From: Streptomyces natalensis ATCC 27448
GTDB lineage: Bacteria > Actinomycetota > Actinomycetes > Streptomycetales > Streptomycetaceae
Length of the DNA: 64,000 nucleotides
Assembly: GCF_000935125.1 (NCBI RefSeq)
Contig: NZ_JRKI01000056.1
Span: forward strand, 1-64,000
Direction: 5' to 3'
The stretch's first letter is position 1; each line of letters starts with the position of its first letter. A model generated the notes under the pieces. That model did no database searches. It worked only from the letters and a program-made list of their open reading frames with translations, and was not told the DNA's origin. Of the stretch, positions 1-14,731 are shown piece after piece. The translations under genes were made by a program, and so were the position numbers.

Positions 1-506
1 CCCCCCCCCCCCGCCCCGCCCCACCTGCCTCTCCGGCACCCCTCACTCCATGCTTTTCACCCCCACCACGTCGGCCTCACCGGTTCGAGTAGCCCCGGTG
101 CTCCGGTTGGCGTCGTTGCATATGCGGGTGGCCAAGGACGGTGTTGGGCTGGCACCGCAAGCCCAACACCGGCGGCCCTTGGTGTGCCGTCGGTGTTGCC
201 GCTGCGTGCTTCCCCCCGAAAGCCCACGCCCTCGCGAGCCCACGCCCTCACGAGCCCACGCCCGAAAGCTCACGCCCGCGAGCCCATCCCCACGCCCTTC
301 CCCCCTCCCATCCCTGCGCGCCACACACACCGATCCCCGCACGTCCATCCCCCACGTCCAAATTCCCCCCACGCCCGCCCCCACCAGCCCCTCCCCCTCA
401 CCCTCAGCCTCCCCCTCGCCCCCCTCCCCCTCAGCCCCCGTGCGCCCGTGCGCCCGAGCGGAATTCGCCTGCGCGCGTACTGCTTCCCGAGAAGGAGAAA
501 AGATCA
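1..506. other. Upstream region of the peroxidase/oxidase operon; C-rich leader
   Basis: No convincing gene lies in these 506 bases. Open frames that run through it are proline-rich artefacts of base composition. From about 207 to 460 the plus strand is almost pure C with T and A and very little G, including degenerate copies of an AGCCCACGCCC unit around 235-300. The minus strand is correspondingly G-rich. The DyP gene frame is open far upstream (to 141), but the ribosome-binding site at 491-500 argues that translation begins at 507, leaving this stretch as leader or promoter DNA. Confidence 0.6.
140..170. terminator. 11-bp perfect inverted repeat (hairpin)
   Basis: GGTGTTGGGCT at 140-150 and AGCCCAACACC at 160-170 are exact reverse complements around a 9-base loop. 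Short complementary flanks (CCAAGG at 133-138 and CCTTGG at 177-182) could lengthen the stem. It may be the terminator of a gene left of the window or an attenuator/operator for the operon starting at 507; the sequence does not decide. Confidence 0.45.
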
Positions 507-1985
507 GTGACCACCATCTCCGCGCGTCCCACAGCCGTACCGGACATCGAGCAGATGCCCGTGCCCCCGCTGCGCCGGTCCAGGGAAATTCAGGGCAACA
601 TCCTGGCCGCGTTCAACAAGGACTACATGGCGTTTCGTTATGTGCGTTTCCCCGACGACAAGGGTGTCGGCGGCCGAGGCTGGCTGTCCGTCATGCTCAA
701 TACCATCTCGGTGACCGCGACGGTCGAGGACTTCAACGAGGAGTTCTCGCTCTCCCGCCGGGCCTATGGCCAGGATCCCGCCCTCACCGCCACCTGGGTC
801 GGAGTGTCCCTCACCTATGACGGCCTGCTCCAGGTCGCCCGCGATCCCAAGAAAATCACGGAGGACCTGAAGCAGCAGTCCCCCGCGTTTGTGGAGGGCG
901 CGGCCGCGCGGGCGGCGGGGCTCGGCGACGTCGATGAGAGTGCACCCGGAAACTGGAAATTCGGCGCCGGTGACAAGGCCGTACACGCGCTCCTGATCGT
1001 GGCCTCGGACACCGAGACCGCGCTCAAAGAGAAGCTCGCCAACATCGAGGCGGCGGATGCGGCGCACGGGGTCACGCTCGTCCATCAGGACGACGGCCGT
1101 ACCTTGACCGGAGAACTGCGCGGGCACGAGCACTTCGGCTACAAGGACGGTATTTCCCAGCCGGGAGTGAAGGATTTCCACCGCCCGGACCGCGAGCATC
1201 CCGAATTCCGGGAGAACCGGCCCGGGGCCCGGCTGGTCGAGGCCGGCGAGTTCGTCTTCGGCTATCCGGACGAGAGCGGCGAGAAGATCGCGCGGCCGGA
1301 ATGGCTCCGCAACGGGTCACTCCAGGTGGTGCGCCGGCTGCGGCAGGACGTCAAGGGCTGGGATGCCGCGGTGAAGCGCGAGGCGAAGAAGTTCACGGGG
1401 AACGGCAGCGGCATCGATCCGGTTCGGCTGGGCGCCTGTCTGGTCGGGCGCAAGAAGGACGGTACGCCCCTCGACCCGGGCGACAACCCACTGACGGGCG
1501 TCGGCTCCAGCGCCAACGACTTCACCTACAAGAACGACCCGGAAGGCAAGCACACCCCGTGCGCCGCGCATATCCGCCGGACGCATCCGCGTTCTTTCGA
1601 GAAGACCCAGAAGCACCGCATCATGCGGCGCGGCATTCCGTACGGGCCCGCGTACACGGAGCAGATGCCGGACACCGACCGCGGTCTGATGTTTGTGTGC
1701 TACGGCACCTCGCTGGAGCGGCAGTTCGAGTTCGTGCAGCGGGACTGGTCGAACAGCCCGAAATTCGTTCCCGGTAAGGCGGGCGCCCCCAATGGCATCG
1801 ACAAGCTGACCGGGATCACCAAGGAGGGGGATCCGGACGCGCACATGGTGCTGGCCGGTGGTGAGAAAGGCACCGTGTCGATGGACCGGTTCGTCCACAC
1901 CACCGGTGCTGTTTACGCCTTCACTCCCTCCGTCACCACTCTGCGGCGGCTGGCCGCGCACTCCTCGCTGCACGGGAAGGGCTGA
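507..1985 (+). CDS. DyP-type heme peroxidase
   Basis: This 492-residue protein is a dye-decolorizing peroxidase, a heme enzyme that oxidises phenolic and dye-like substrates with H2O2. The family's catalytic motif is present as GYKDG, with Asp214 as the likely acid-base residue. The proximal heme ligand is probably His355 in AAHIRR, and RRGIPYG downstream matches the distal-arginine segment. The length fits the longer, advanced DyP classes rather than the ~350-residue Tat-exported type, and no signal peptide is visible. GTG at 507 is chosen because GAAGGAGAAA lies just upstream; the open frame extends to 141 but is low-complexity there. It is the first gene of a four-gene operon, 6 bases before the glutamate-oxidase-like gene, which would supply H2O2. 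Confidence 0.9.
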   Translation: MTTISARPTAVPDIEQMPVPPLRRSREIQGNILAAFNKDYMAFRYVRFPDDKGVGGRGWLSVMLNTISVTATVEDFNEEFSLSRRAYGQDPALTATWVGVSLTYDGLLQVARDPKKITEDLKQQSPAFVEGAAARAAGLGDVDESAPGNWKFGAGDKAVHALLIVASDTETALKEKLANIEAADAAHGVTLVHQDDGRTLTGELRGHEHFGYKDGISQPGVKDFHRPDREHPEFRENRPGARLVEAGEFVFGYPDESGEKIARPEWLRNGSLQVVRRLRQDVKGWDAAVKREAKKFTGNGSGIDPVRLGACLVGRKKDGTPLDPGDNPLTGVGSSANDFTYKNDPEGKHTPCAAHIRRTHPRSFEKTQKHRIMRRGIPYGPAYTEQMPDTDRGLMFVCYGTSLERQFEFVQRDWSNSPKFVPGKAGAPNGIDKLTGITKEGDPDAHMVLAGGEKGTVSMDRFVHTTGAVYAFTPSVTTLRRLAAHSSLHGKG

Positions 1986-5988
<4,003 letters not shown>

Positions 5989-5992
<4 letters not shown>

Positions 5993-7659
5993 CCCCGAAA
6001 GGCACACAGCCGGGCTCGCCGGACGCCCCCGTGGGCGAGTCCGCGAAGATGCTCCGGCACGCCATGAGCGGCCTGTCCGGACCGCAGGCCACCGGCTGGA
6101 CCGGCACCGTCGACGGCGGCGCGGCCCCGGCCAAGGGCGCGAAGGTGCTGATCCTGGGCGCCGGCGTCGCGGGGCTGACGGCGGCCTACGAGCTGAGCAG
6201 CCGCGGCTATCAGGTCACCGTCCTGGAGGCGCAGAACCGCGTCGGCGGACGCAACCGCACCGCACGCAACGGCGATGAGCTCTACGAACTCGACGGCAAG
6301 GGCGGCGTCACCCGCACCCACACCTGCGCCTTCGACGACGGGCTCTATCTCAACCTCGGGCCCGGCCGGATCCCGTACCACCACCGGCGGGTGCTGCGCT
6401 ACTGCCGGGACTTCGGTGTGGAGCTGGAGCCGTACGTCATGGAGACCACGGCCAACCGGGTCCGGCCCCCGGCGGCGGAAGTCGCCTGGCCCAACCGGCG
6501 GGTGGCGAACGACACCCGCGGCCATCTCGCCGCGCTGCTCACCGAGACGCTGGTCAGCCGGGATGCCTTCACCGGTGAACTGCGCGACCTGCTGCGGGTG
6601 TTCGGCGCGCTCGACACCAACGGCAAATACCGCGGGTCGACCCGCTCCGGCTATCTGGACCGGCCGGAGATCGAGGACTGGCCCGTACCGGCCCCACCGC
6701 TGTCCTTCGAAGACCTGGTGAACTCGGGTTTCTGGAAAGCGCGTTTCTACCAGCCGGTCGACTATCTGTGGCAGGCCACGATGTTCCAGCCGGTCGGCGG
6801 CATGGACCACATCGTGAAGGCGCTGGCCCGCGAGGCCAAACGGGCCGGTGCGCGCTTCGTGCTCGGCGCCGAGGTGCGGTCCGTCGGGATCTCGGACGTC
6901 GCCGCCGATCCGGGTGTCACCGTCACCTACCAGAAGGGCGGAGACGAGTTCTCCGACCACGCACGCTACTGCGTCAGCAACATCCCGGTCCCCGTGCTAC
7001 GCGATCTGACCCTGGACAACTTCTCGGACGGCTTCCAGGATGCGCTGGACGTCGTGGAGTTCGAGGAGACCTGCAAGGTGGGCTGGCAGGCGAACCGCCG
7101 TTTCTGGGAAGGCGATGTCGACAGGCCGTGCGGCGATGACGACGGAATCTACGGCGGTATCAGCTGGACCGGCCACAACATCACCCAGCTGTGGTACCCG
7201 TCCAACGACTACTTCTCCGACAAGGGGACGCTGACGGGCGCCTACAACTTCCAGAAGGCGGCCGAGCACCTCGGCGACCTCCCGCCCCAGAAACGCCTTG
7301 ACCTGGCCCGCAAGGGCGCCATCGAACTGCACCCGGAGTTCGCGGACAAGGAACTCGTCCCCGACGACAAGGGCGTCTCCATCGCCTGGCACAAGGTGCC
7401 GTACCAGCTGGGCGGCTGGGCGGCCTGGGATCCCGGCAAGGAACAGCACAAGACGGCCTACAAGCAGCTGCTCAAGCCGGAGGGGGTGGACGCGTTCTTC
7501 GTCACCGGCGACCAGATTTCCCCGCTGCCCGGCTGGCAGGAGGGCGCCATGATGTCGGCGCACTACGTCATGCATCAGATCCTGGGCGTGATGCCGCTGG
7601 CGGCACCGGAGGAGGTGGCGGTGCCGGACTCGGTGGCGCTGACGCAGGGTCTGCACTGA
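5989..7659 (+). CDS. Flavin amine oxidase / L-amino-acid oxidase-like
   Basis: This 556-residue protein is a second FAD-dependent amine oxidase, only distantly like the glutamate oxidase upstream. It carries the Rossmann motif LGAGVAGLTAAYEL at about 52-65, the EAQNRVGGR segment that follows the first beta-alpha-beta unit, and near the C-terminus the FAD-contact region FVTGDQISPLPGWQEGA. The ~50-residue stretch before the FAD motif is not part of the core fold. Substrate cannot be named; an L-amino acid or polyamine is likely. The start ATG at 5989 overlaps the preceding stop (ATGA). It is the last gene of the operon. Confidence 0.82.
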
Positions 7660-8033
7660 CGGTGGGGGCCGGGGGGCGGGGCTTGTGGTGCGGCACACCG
7701 CCCCACTGCGCCCGCCCTGCGGCCTGTCCGCGACCCCGCCCCCGACCGCACCTCCGCACGAAATCCACGGTTCGGGGGCAGGGGGCAGGGTGGAGAAGGG
7801 GACGGGTGCGCCTCGGCACATTATGGCGCCACCTTGGCGCCACGCTTGGGGATGGACCGCGCCAGAACGTGACGCGCGGAGGCGGCGAGCGGACGGAGCA
7901 CCGGGGGCCGGGCAGCTTGAACACAGTGCGGCCGAGGGGCCGGAGCGCCTTTCTGGGCACCACGTCGCCACGTGGTGCCATTTAGACGCCATCGAGGCTT
8001 GCAATGGCGCCATCGCGATGCCATCATCGAGTC
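7660..8033. promoter_or_regulatory. Intergenic region with palindromic operator-like repeats
   Basis: No gene is seen in these 374 bases. The second half is full of palindromes. TGGCGCCA occurs at 7824-7831 and 7835-7842 (one helical turn apart) and again at 8005-8012, with a variant TGGTGCCA at 7973-7980. A perfect 10-bp inverted repeat, GGCACCACGT / ACGTGGTGCC with a 4-base spacer, spans 7956-7979. They lie directly upstream of a ribbon-helix-helix protein gene, a family that often represses its own promoter from such sites. Confidence 0.55.
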
Positions 8034-8570
8034 ATGGACCTCACCCCCTACGTCGACAACCTCCGTCACGAGCTCGCGGTCGCCGCGGACGCGGGCGGAG
8101 AAGAAGCCCGCGACCTGGCCGAACGACTCACCACGCCACTCGAATCGGCGGTCCGTCTCACGCTGCTGAACGCGCTGTCGGCCGCCATGGAAGAGATCAC
8201 CCGCGAGCTGGCGCCGGGGTCGGTCGATGTGCGACTGCGGGGGCTCGACCCGGAGTTCGTGGTGACGGCGCCGCCGAGCCGGGAAGCGTACAAGGAGGCC
8301 GAGGGCCCGCCTGTGGTGGCGCACGAGTCCCCGCCACCCGTGTCGCCGGGGGTACCGGACGGCGAGGAGGGCGGTACGGCGCGCATCAACTTCCGCCTCC
8401 CCGCCCACCTCAAGTCCCGGATCGAGGGCGCCGCCGGGCAAGAGGGCCTCTCGGTCAACGCCTGGCTGATACGGGCCGTCGCCACCGCGCTGGAGCAGCC
8501 CGACGCACGGTCCCGCCCGGCCGCCCGTAGCCACAACGGCCAGCAGGGGTTCATGGGTTGGGCCCGCTAG
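8034..8570 (+). CDS. Ribbon-helix-helix (HicB/Arc-like) regulator
   Basis: A 178-residue protein. The C-terminal part (about 119-160: RINFRLPAHLKSRIEGAA, then LSVNAWLIRAVATAL) has the pattern of a ribbon-helix-helix DNA-binding domain: a short strand with alternating polar residues followed by two helices. The first ~90 residues are helical and acidic with no recognised fold. Such proteins are annotated in Streptomyces as HicB-family antitoxins, but no toxin partner is adjacent. ATG 8034 is preferred over an in-frame ATG at 8004 because the latter lies inside the operator-like repeats. It precedes ABC-exporter genes and may control them. Confidence 0.75.
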   Translation: MDLTPYVDNLRHELAVAADAGGEEARDLAERLTTPLESAVRLTLLNALSAAMEEITRELAPGSVDVRLRGLDPEFVVTAPPSREAYKEAEGPPVVAHESPPPVSPGVPDGEEGGTARINFRLPAHLKSRIEGAAGQEGLSVNAWLIRAVATALEQPDARSRPAARSHNGQQGFMGWAR

Positions 8571-8722
8571 CCCGGCAACGCCCCGTCTGTCCGCTCCGGC
8601 TCCCCCTGCCCTGACCGCGGACCGGCAGCTTCCACCCCAGGTCCCCCACCACCCCCGGCTCCGGCTCCGGCTCCGACCGCCCACGACTACACCACCGACA
8701 ACAGAACAAGGATGTACCTGGC

Positions 8723-9807
<1,085 letters not shown>

Positions 9808-9811
<4 letters not shown>

Positions 9812-10599
9812 GCGCCATGACCTATGCCGCCCGAGACTCGCTGACGATGCTGCGGCGCAATCTCAAGCACGCGCTGCGCTACCCGTCCATGACGGTCACG
9901 GTCGTCGCCATGCCCCTCGTGATGCTGCTGCTCTTCACCTATGTCTTCGGCGGCGCGCTGGGCACCGGCATCGGCGGCACGCCCACCGGCGGCGGCGCGT
10001 ACATCGACTATGTCGCGCCCGGCATCATCCTGATGGCCGCGACCTCCGGGGCACTGTCGACGGCCATCAGTGTGTGCTCCGACATGACCGAGGGCATCGT
10101 CAACCGGTTCCGCACCATGTCGATCTCCCGGGCCGCGTTCCTGACCGGACATGTCGCCGGCAGCGTGATCCAGACACTGGTCAGCATCACGCTCGTCGTC
10201 GGCGTCGCCCTCCTGATGGGCTTCCGCCCCAGCGCCACCCCCGTGGACTGGATCGCGACCGCCGGCCTCCTCACCCTGCTCGTCGTCGCCCTCACCTGGC
10301 TGGCGGCCGCGATGGGCCTGGTGGCCAAGAACGTCGAGACCGCCAGCAACATGCCCATGCCGCTGACGTTCCTGCCCTTCCTCGGCAGCGCCATCGTCCC
10401 GCCGGAGTCGATGCCGACCGGACTGCGCTGGTTCGCCGAGTACCAGCCCTTCACCCCCGTCATCGAGACGCTCCGCGGCCTGCTGATGGGCACCGGCATA
10501 GGCAACAGCGGGCCGATCGCCATCGCCTGGTGCCTCGGCCTCACCCTGGTCGGCTACCTGTGGGCGCGCGCGGCCTTCAACCGCGGCATCAAGCGTTAA
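9808..10599 (+). CDS. ABC-2 type exporter permease, DrrB type
   Basis: A 263-residue integral membrane protein with about six hydrophobic segments, beginning [26 protein letters not shown], the charged amphipathic N-terminus of DrrB-type permeases. The ABC-2 segment after the third helix ([20 protein letters not shown]) is clear. ATG 9808 overlaps the ATPase stop, so the two subunits are co-translated. The pair probably forms a homodimeric-permease exporter for a hydrophobic compound; the P450 downstream suggests a metabolite-linked role, which is inference. Confidence 0.9.
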
Positions 10600-10657
10600 G
10601 TCACCACCTCACTCTTCGCCCTACATCGATGCACCTCGCCCCACACCGGAGGACACC

Positions 10658-11920
10658 ATGCAGCAACAACCCTCGACCCCACCCCCAACCGAGCCGACCC
10701 TCCCGGCCGCGGCGCCGCTCTCCGAACCGGTGACGCTGCCGACGACCCGCCCCACGGGCTGCCCCTTCGATCCACCCGCCGAGCTGGCACAGCTGCGCGA
10801 GGAGCAGCCGCTGCGCCGGATGCAGTACCCCGACGGCCACCTCGGATGGCTGGCCACCGGCCACTCCGTGGTCCGCTCGATACTGGCCGACTCCCGCTTC
10901 AGCTCACGCTACGAGCTGATGCACCTCCCCCTCCCCGGCGGTCCCGGCGAACTGCCGCCGGCGCCGCCCGGCGATATGAGCGGACTCGACGCACCGGAAC
11001 ACACGCGATACCGACGGCTGCTCATGGGCAAGTTCACCGTCCGCCGGATGCGCGAACTGACCGCACGCGTCGAGGAGATCACCGCCGAACACCTCGACGC
11101 CATGGAGCGCCGCGGCGGCCCGGTGGACCTGGTGACGGCGTTCGCCCAGCCCGTCCCCGCGCTGATGATCTGCGAACTGCTCGGTGTGCCCGCCGCCGAC
11201 CGCGACATCTTCCAGCGCCATACCGCCGCGGTGACCGACCAGAGCACCACCCTCGAAGACCAGATGGCCGCCTACACCGCGATCCAGGAGATCATTCACG
11301 GACTCGTCCTGGCCAAGCGCGCCCGGCCCACCGACGACCTGCTCAGCGACCTCGCACAGGACGGCGGTCTCACCGACGAAGAGCTCGCCGGCGTCGGGGC
11401 CTTCCTGTTGGGCGCCGGCCTCGACACCACCGCCAACATGCTGGCGCTCGGCACCTTCGCGCTGCTCAGCAATCCGGACCAACTCGCCGCCCTGCGCAGC
11501 GATTCCGGCCTGGCCGACCAGACCGTCGAGGAGCTGATGCGCTATCTCACCATCGCCGACACGGGAATCCGGGCCGCGCTGGAGGACGTCGAGCTGGAGG
11601 GTCAGCTGATCAAGGCCGGCGAAACGGTCACCGTCTCGATCCAGGCCGCCAACCGCGACCCGAAACGGTTCCCCGAGCCCGATGCGCTCGATGTGCACCG
11701 GAAGGCCACCGGCCATCTGAGCTTCGGCCACGGCGCGCACCAGTGCCTGGGTCAGCAACTGGCCCGCGTGGAGATGCGCGTCGCCTTCCCCGCCCTCCTC
11801 ACCCGCTTCCCGACCCTGCGCCTGGCCGTCGCGCCGGAAGACGTACCACTGCGCACCCGCTCGAACATCTACGGCGTGCACCGGCTCCCGGTCACCTGGG
11901 ACCAGGAGTCGGGCCGGTGA
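10658..11920 (+). CDS. Cytochrome P450
   Basis: A 420-residue soluble bacterial P450 monooxygenase. The I-helix oxygen-activation motif is GAGLDTTAN (about 252-260), the K-helix ExxR is EELMR, and the heme-binding loop is [10 protein letters not shown] with Cys363 as the thiolate ligand. Overall style is that of the CYP105/CYP107 group of Streptomyces; the substrate is unknown. It lies 58 bases after the exporter permease and its stop overlaps the GTG start of a ferredoxin, the usual electron donor arrangement. Confidence 0.93.
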   Translation: MQQQPSTPPPTEPTLPAAAPLSEPVTLPTTRPTGCPFDPPAELAQLREEQPLRRMQYPDGHLGWLATGHSVVRSILADSRFSSRYELMHLPLPGGPGELPPAPPGDMSGLDAPEHTRYRRLLMGKFTVRRMRELTARVEEITAEHLDAMERRGGPVDLVTAFAQPVPALMICELLGVPAADRDIFQRHTAAVTDQSTTLEDQMAAYTAIQEIIHGLVLAKRARPTDDLLSDLAQDGGLTDEELAGVGAFLLGAGLDTTANMLALGTFALLSNPDQLAALRSDSGLADQTVEELMRYLTIADTGIRAALEDVELEGQLIKAGETVTVSIQAANRDPKRFPEPDALDVHRKATGHLSFGHGAHQCLGQQLARVEMRVAFPALLTRFPTLRLAVAPEDVPLRTRSNIYGVHRLPVTWDQESGR

Positions 11921-12123
11921 AACTCAGCGTCGACCGTGAGCGCTGCTGTGGCGCCGGCATGTGCGCACTGACCGCTCCCGAGGTGTTCGATCAGGACGAC
12001 GAAGACGGTCGGGTCCTGTTACGTGACCCCCAGCCGCCACACCGGCACCATGCGGCCGCCCGCGAGGCGGCAGCGATATGCCCCGCCGCGGCAATCACCG
12101 TCATCGAAGCGCGAGAGACCTGA
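11917..12123 (+). CDS. 3Fe-4S ferredoxin, P450 partner
   Basis: A 68-residue ferredoxin starting at GTG 11917 (GTGA overlap with the P450 stop). Cysteines in CCGAGMC near the N-terminus and in [10 protein letters not shown] near the C-terminus give the CX5C...CP layout of Streptomyces single-cluster 3Fe-4S ferredoxins that feed electrons to P450s. A basic His-rich stretch (HRHHAAAR) lies between. Codon 35 (12019-12021) is TTA, the rare leucine codon read by the bldA tRNA, so synthesis may depend on developmental stage. Confidence 0.9.
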   Translation: MKLSVDRERCCGAGMCALTAPEVFDQDDEDGRVLLRDPQPPHRHHAAAREAAAICPAAAITVIEARET

Positions 12124-12178
12124 GGAAACCCACAGATCTCAGAACCGGGAGAGGGTGGATACCCGCCGCGTTGTCATC

Positions 12179-12222
12179 GCCGTACGACCGCCCACCGCTT
12201 GTCGGTTGGGCGGTCGTACGGC
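12179..12222. terminator. Strong bidirectional terminator hairpin
   Basis: A perfect 16-bp inverted repeat (arm GCCGTACGACCGCCCA at 12179-12194, partner at 12207-12222) closes a 12-base loop that itself contains CCG/CGG. It lies between the ferredoxin gene and the convergent nuclease-like gene and can end transcription from both sides. Confidence 0.8.
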
Positions 12223-12310
12223 GCGTTCTCGTCCGAGCGGGGCGTCGGCGCCCCGGCGCGGTGGGCAGGCGAGCGCGGGCGGGCGAGCGTGGACGGGCGC
12301 GGACGGGCTT

Positions 12311-14731
12311 TCAGTTGCCGATGTTGGTGAGTCCGCCGCCCGCTTCCACCACGTTCAGGACCGATCGCGAGATGACGTGATTCGCGATTCCGGTCGGGGA
12401 GTAGCGGATGGCGATCATGACGAATCCCTTGGGGATACTGCTGTCGGCGGATCCGAAGAACGGCTCGACCAGGTAGCGGATGCTACAGCCGGGTTGTTGC
12501 GACAGGGCCGTGGCCACTTCGCGCTCGAACGCCGACATGCCGAGTGCGCCGTTGTTCGTCACGCGCTGTCCGCAGGGGCTGAGGTTCGCGCCCAGTGTGT
12601 TCGAGCCGCCGAACCGAGCCGCGATGATGTGGCATCTCGCCAGGTCGTGCTCGGGGTTCAGGCCGAGGCTGCGGACCTGGGCCTGTGCCTCACCCCAGCC
12701 GATGGGATCGGCCTTGCGCTCGTCGCTGCTGTTGTTGGGCGGGTTCTTCAGACAGGCCCGGCCGGTCTGGCTCCGGCCTTTGGCACCAACGGTGTTGAGG
12801 ATCCAGCCGTCGCCGTTCCTGTCGGCGTGTGCCGGGATCGGGCGGGTGCAGTCCCGCGCCGCATCCTCGTCGTCGTTCCGGGTCGGCGCCGTCCTGCCGG
12901 CCACGTCGGCCGGGGCCGGCGCCTCGTCGGTCAGCTGCTCCTCGTCCTGCTGTGCCTGTTCCAGCGCCGCCACGTCCACCTGCGCCAGCACACGGACGTA
13001 GGTGTCGGCGACGGCGTGGATGTCGTAGCGGACCTGTGTCCCGCCCTGTGCCTGGGACTCGGCATCCGCCTCCTGCTTCTTGAGCGCCTCCTGTTCCACG
13101 AAGACCGACCCGGCGTCCGCATCGGCGCACGCGATGTCGCCGGCGCTCTCCAGCGGCAGTTCCTCGGTGGCGGTACAGGTACCGGCCTGCTGTCCCTCGA
13201 TCGTCACCGTCGCCGTCAGCTGGACCGTGACCCGTCCGCTCGTGATCCGCTTCCGGGCCTCGCGGCTGGGGACGACGCCGGTGATGTGGGTCCCCACCTG
13301 ACATCCGGCGGCGGAACAGCTCAGTTCGGGCTTCTCCTCGAAATGCGCCGTGATGCCGGCGTCGAGGGCGCCGGCCAGTTGCTTGGTGTCGTCCCGGATC
13401 TCTTTCCGCAGGGCTGTGCTCTCGGGCCGGGACAGCTCGGACAGGGTGAAAGCGCCCACTGTCCGTGTGCTCACCCATGCCTTGAGGGCGGTGAGGCCGT
13501 CCGCGGCGGTCGGGAGACCGTCCACGGCTGCCGGGAGACCGTCCGCGGCTGTCGGGAGGCCGTCCGCGGCGGTCTGCTTGCGCAGGCCGACCTGCTGTGC
13601 GGTGAGGTGCGTACGGGTCGGCCTGTCGCTCTCCGGTGAGGCACGCGGGACGAATTCCAGCAGCCGGTGGGGGCGCGCCGTCGAAATGAGCAGGTCGCCC
13701 GTCGGCGTGGTCGCCTTGAGCGCGGGCACCCCGCCGACGGTCACGGGCGGAGCGTGGGGGGCCGGGAGCGTCGTTTCCTTGCTGTTGAGCGCTTCGAGGA
13801 GCAGATTCGCGAGCGTTGCGGGGCGCTGCCCGGCCTGGGGAGTCCCCGCGGTGCCCGCCTCGCCGGTCTTGGTGGCACCGGCGACCCACTTGCCCGCGAG
13901 GCCCGTCCGGCCGTCCGAACCGCCCAGCCCGGCGGGCGGCGTGCCGGGCATCTTGACGTATGTGGTGCCGCCCACGGTCAGCGTCGTGACGCGGCTGCCG
14001 TCGTAGGGCGCCTCGCCGAGCGCCTCGCCGGTGGCGGTGACACGCGACTCGGACCAGGTGGAGCCGTCGGTGGACGTGCGGTACCGCACCCCGGGTTGCA
14101 GTGCGAGGCTCACCAGCGCGGCGGCGAAGGGTGCACGGCGATCCGCTTGTGGTGGCGGTTGGGATTGTGGTGGTGGTTGGGATTGTGGTGCCCCGGAGGT
14201 GTGCCCCCTGAGCAGTCCGGCGGCGAGGGCGACGACCACGCCGACGGCCACGAACACCACCCACAGTCCTGTGCGCCGCATGAACACCACGGCGATGGCC
14301 GCGGCGGCCCGGGGCGCCGGACGGTGCGGCGTCGGCTGGTGCTGTTGGGGTTGCTTTTGGGGTTTCTGTTGCTGTTGGGGTCCGGGCCCCGGTCCCGGTC
14401 CCGGCCCCGGCCCCTGCGCCGGTCCGGGAACGGGTGGGCCCCCGGGCGGCGCGGGCTGCCGCCGCGGACCAGTCCACGTCGATCCGCCCCCGACAGCGGA
14501 AGGCACCCCACCCGGACCGGCCGACGTCGCCCCGCCCGCACCGGCCGACGTCGCCTCACCCCCCGCGTCGTCTCCCCCCACGGCGGACCGGCCGGACGGC
14601 GGCTGCACGGACGGTGGCCGTACATCAGTCGGCGCAGGCTCCCCCTGTGGCGGAGGCACCGCCCGAGGGGTCTGCTGCCACGTCGGCAGCTTCGGCTCGC
14701 CGGATCCCGTCCGCCAGTAGTGATCCCCCAC
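12311..14731 (-). CDS. Membrane-anchored protein with C-terminal nonspecific nuclease-like domain
   Basis: An 806-residue protein. Residues 1-150 are Pro/Gly/Gln-rich and low-complexity. One hydrophobic helix (LWVVFVAVGVVVALAAGLL, about 155-174) preceded by Arg-Arg predicts an N-in, C-out orientation, so most of the protein is outside the membrane. The middle region contains short ADGLP repeats and a Cys-containing segment of unknown fold. The last ~140 residues (DLARCHIIAARFGGSN, then LSPCGQRVTNN) resemble DNA/RNA nonspecific endonuclease domains of polymorphic toxins, where a His starts the beta-beta-alpha-metal core; the usual RGH is RCH here. Start GTG 14731 has only a weak ribosome-binding site. 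The gene is divergent from the vWA-phosphatase-kinase genes. Activity is inferred. Confidence 0.72.
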   Translation of the reverse strand: MGDHYWRTGSGEPKLPTWQQTPRAVPPPQGEPAPTDVRPPSVQPPSGRSAVGGDDAGGEATSAGAGGATSAGPGGVPSAVGGGSTWTGPRRQPAPPGGPPVPGPAQGPGPGPGPGPGPQQQQKPQKQPQQHQPTPHRPAPRAAAAIAVVFMRRTGLWVVFVAVGVVVALAAGLLRGHTSGAPQSQPPPQSQPPPQADRRAPFAAALVSLALQPGVRYRTSTDGSTWSESRVTATGEALGEAPYDGSRVTTLTVGGTTYVKMPGTPPAGLGGSDGRTGLAGKWVAGATKTGEAGTAGTPQAGQRPATLANLLLEALNSKETTLPAPHAPPVTVGGVPALKATTPTGDLLISTARPHRLLEFVPRASPESDRPTRTHLTAQQVGLRKQTAADGLPTAADGLPAAVDGLPTAADGLTALKAWVSTRTVGAFTLSELSRPESTALRKEIRDDTKQLAGALDAGITAHFEEKPELSCSAAGCQVGTHITGVVPSREARKRITSGRVTVQLTATVTIEGQQAGTCTATEELPLESAGDIACADADAGSVFVEQEALKKQEADAESQAQGGTQVRYDIHAVADTYVRVLAQVDVAALEQAQQDEEQLTDEAPAPADVAGRTAPTRNDDEDAARDCTRPIPAHADRNGDGWILNTVGAKGRSQTGRACLKNPPNNSSDERKADPIGWGEAQAQVRSLGLNPEHDLARCHIIAARFGGSNTLGANLSPCGQRVTNNGALGMSAFEREVATALSQQPGCSIRYLVEPFFGSADSSIPKGFVMIAIRYSPTGIANHVISRSVLNVVEAGGGLTNIGN

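Noticed and set aside
82-110. GGTTCGAG sequence resembling a tRNA T-loop.
   Set aside because: No matching T-stem, acceptor stem or anticodon arm can be built around it.
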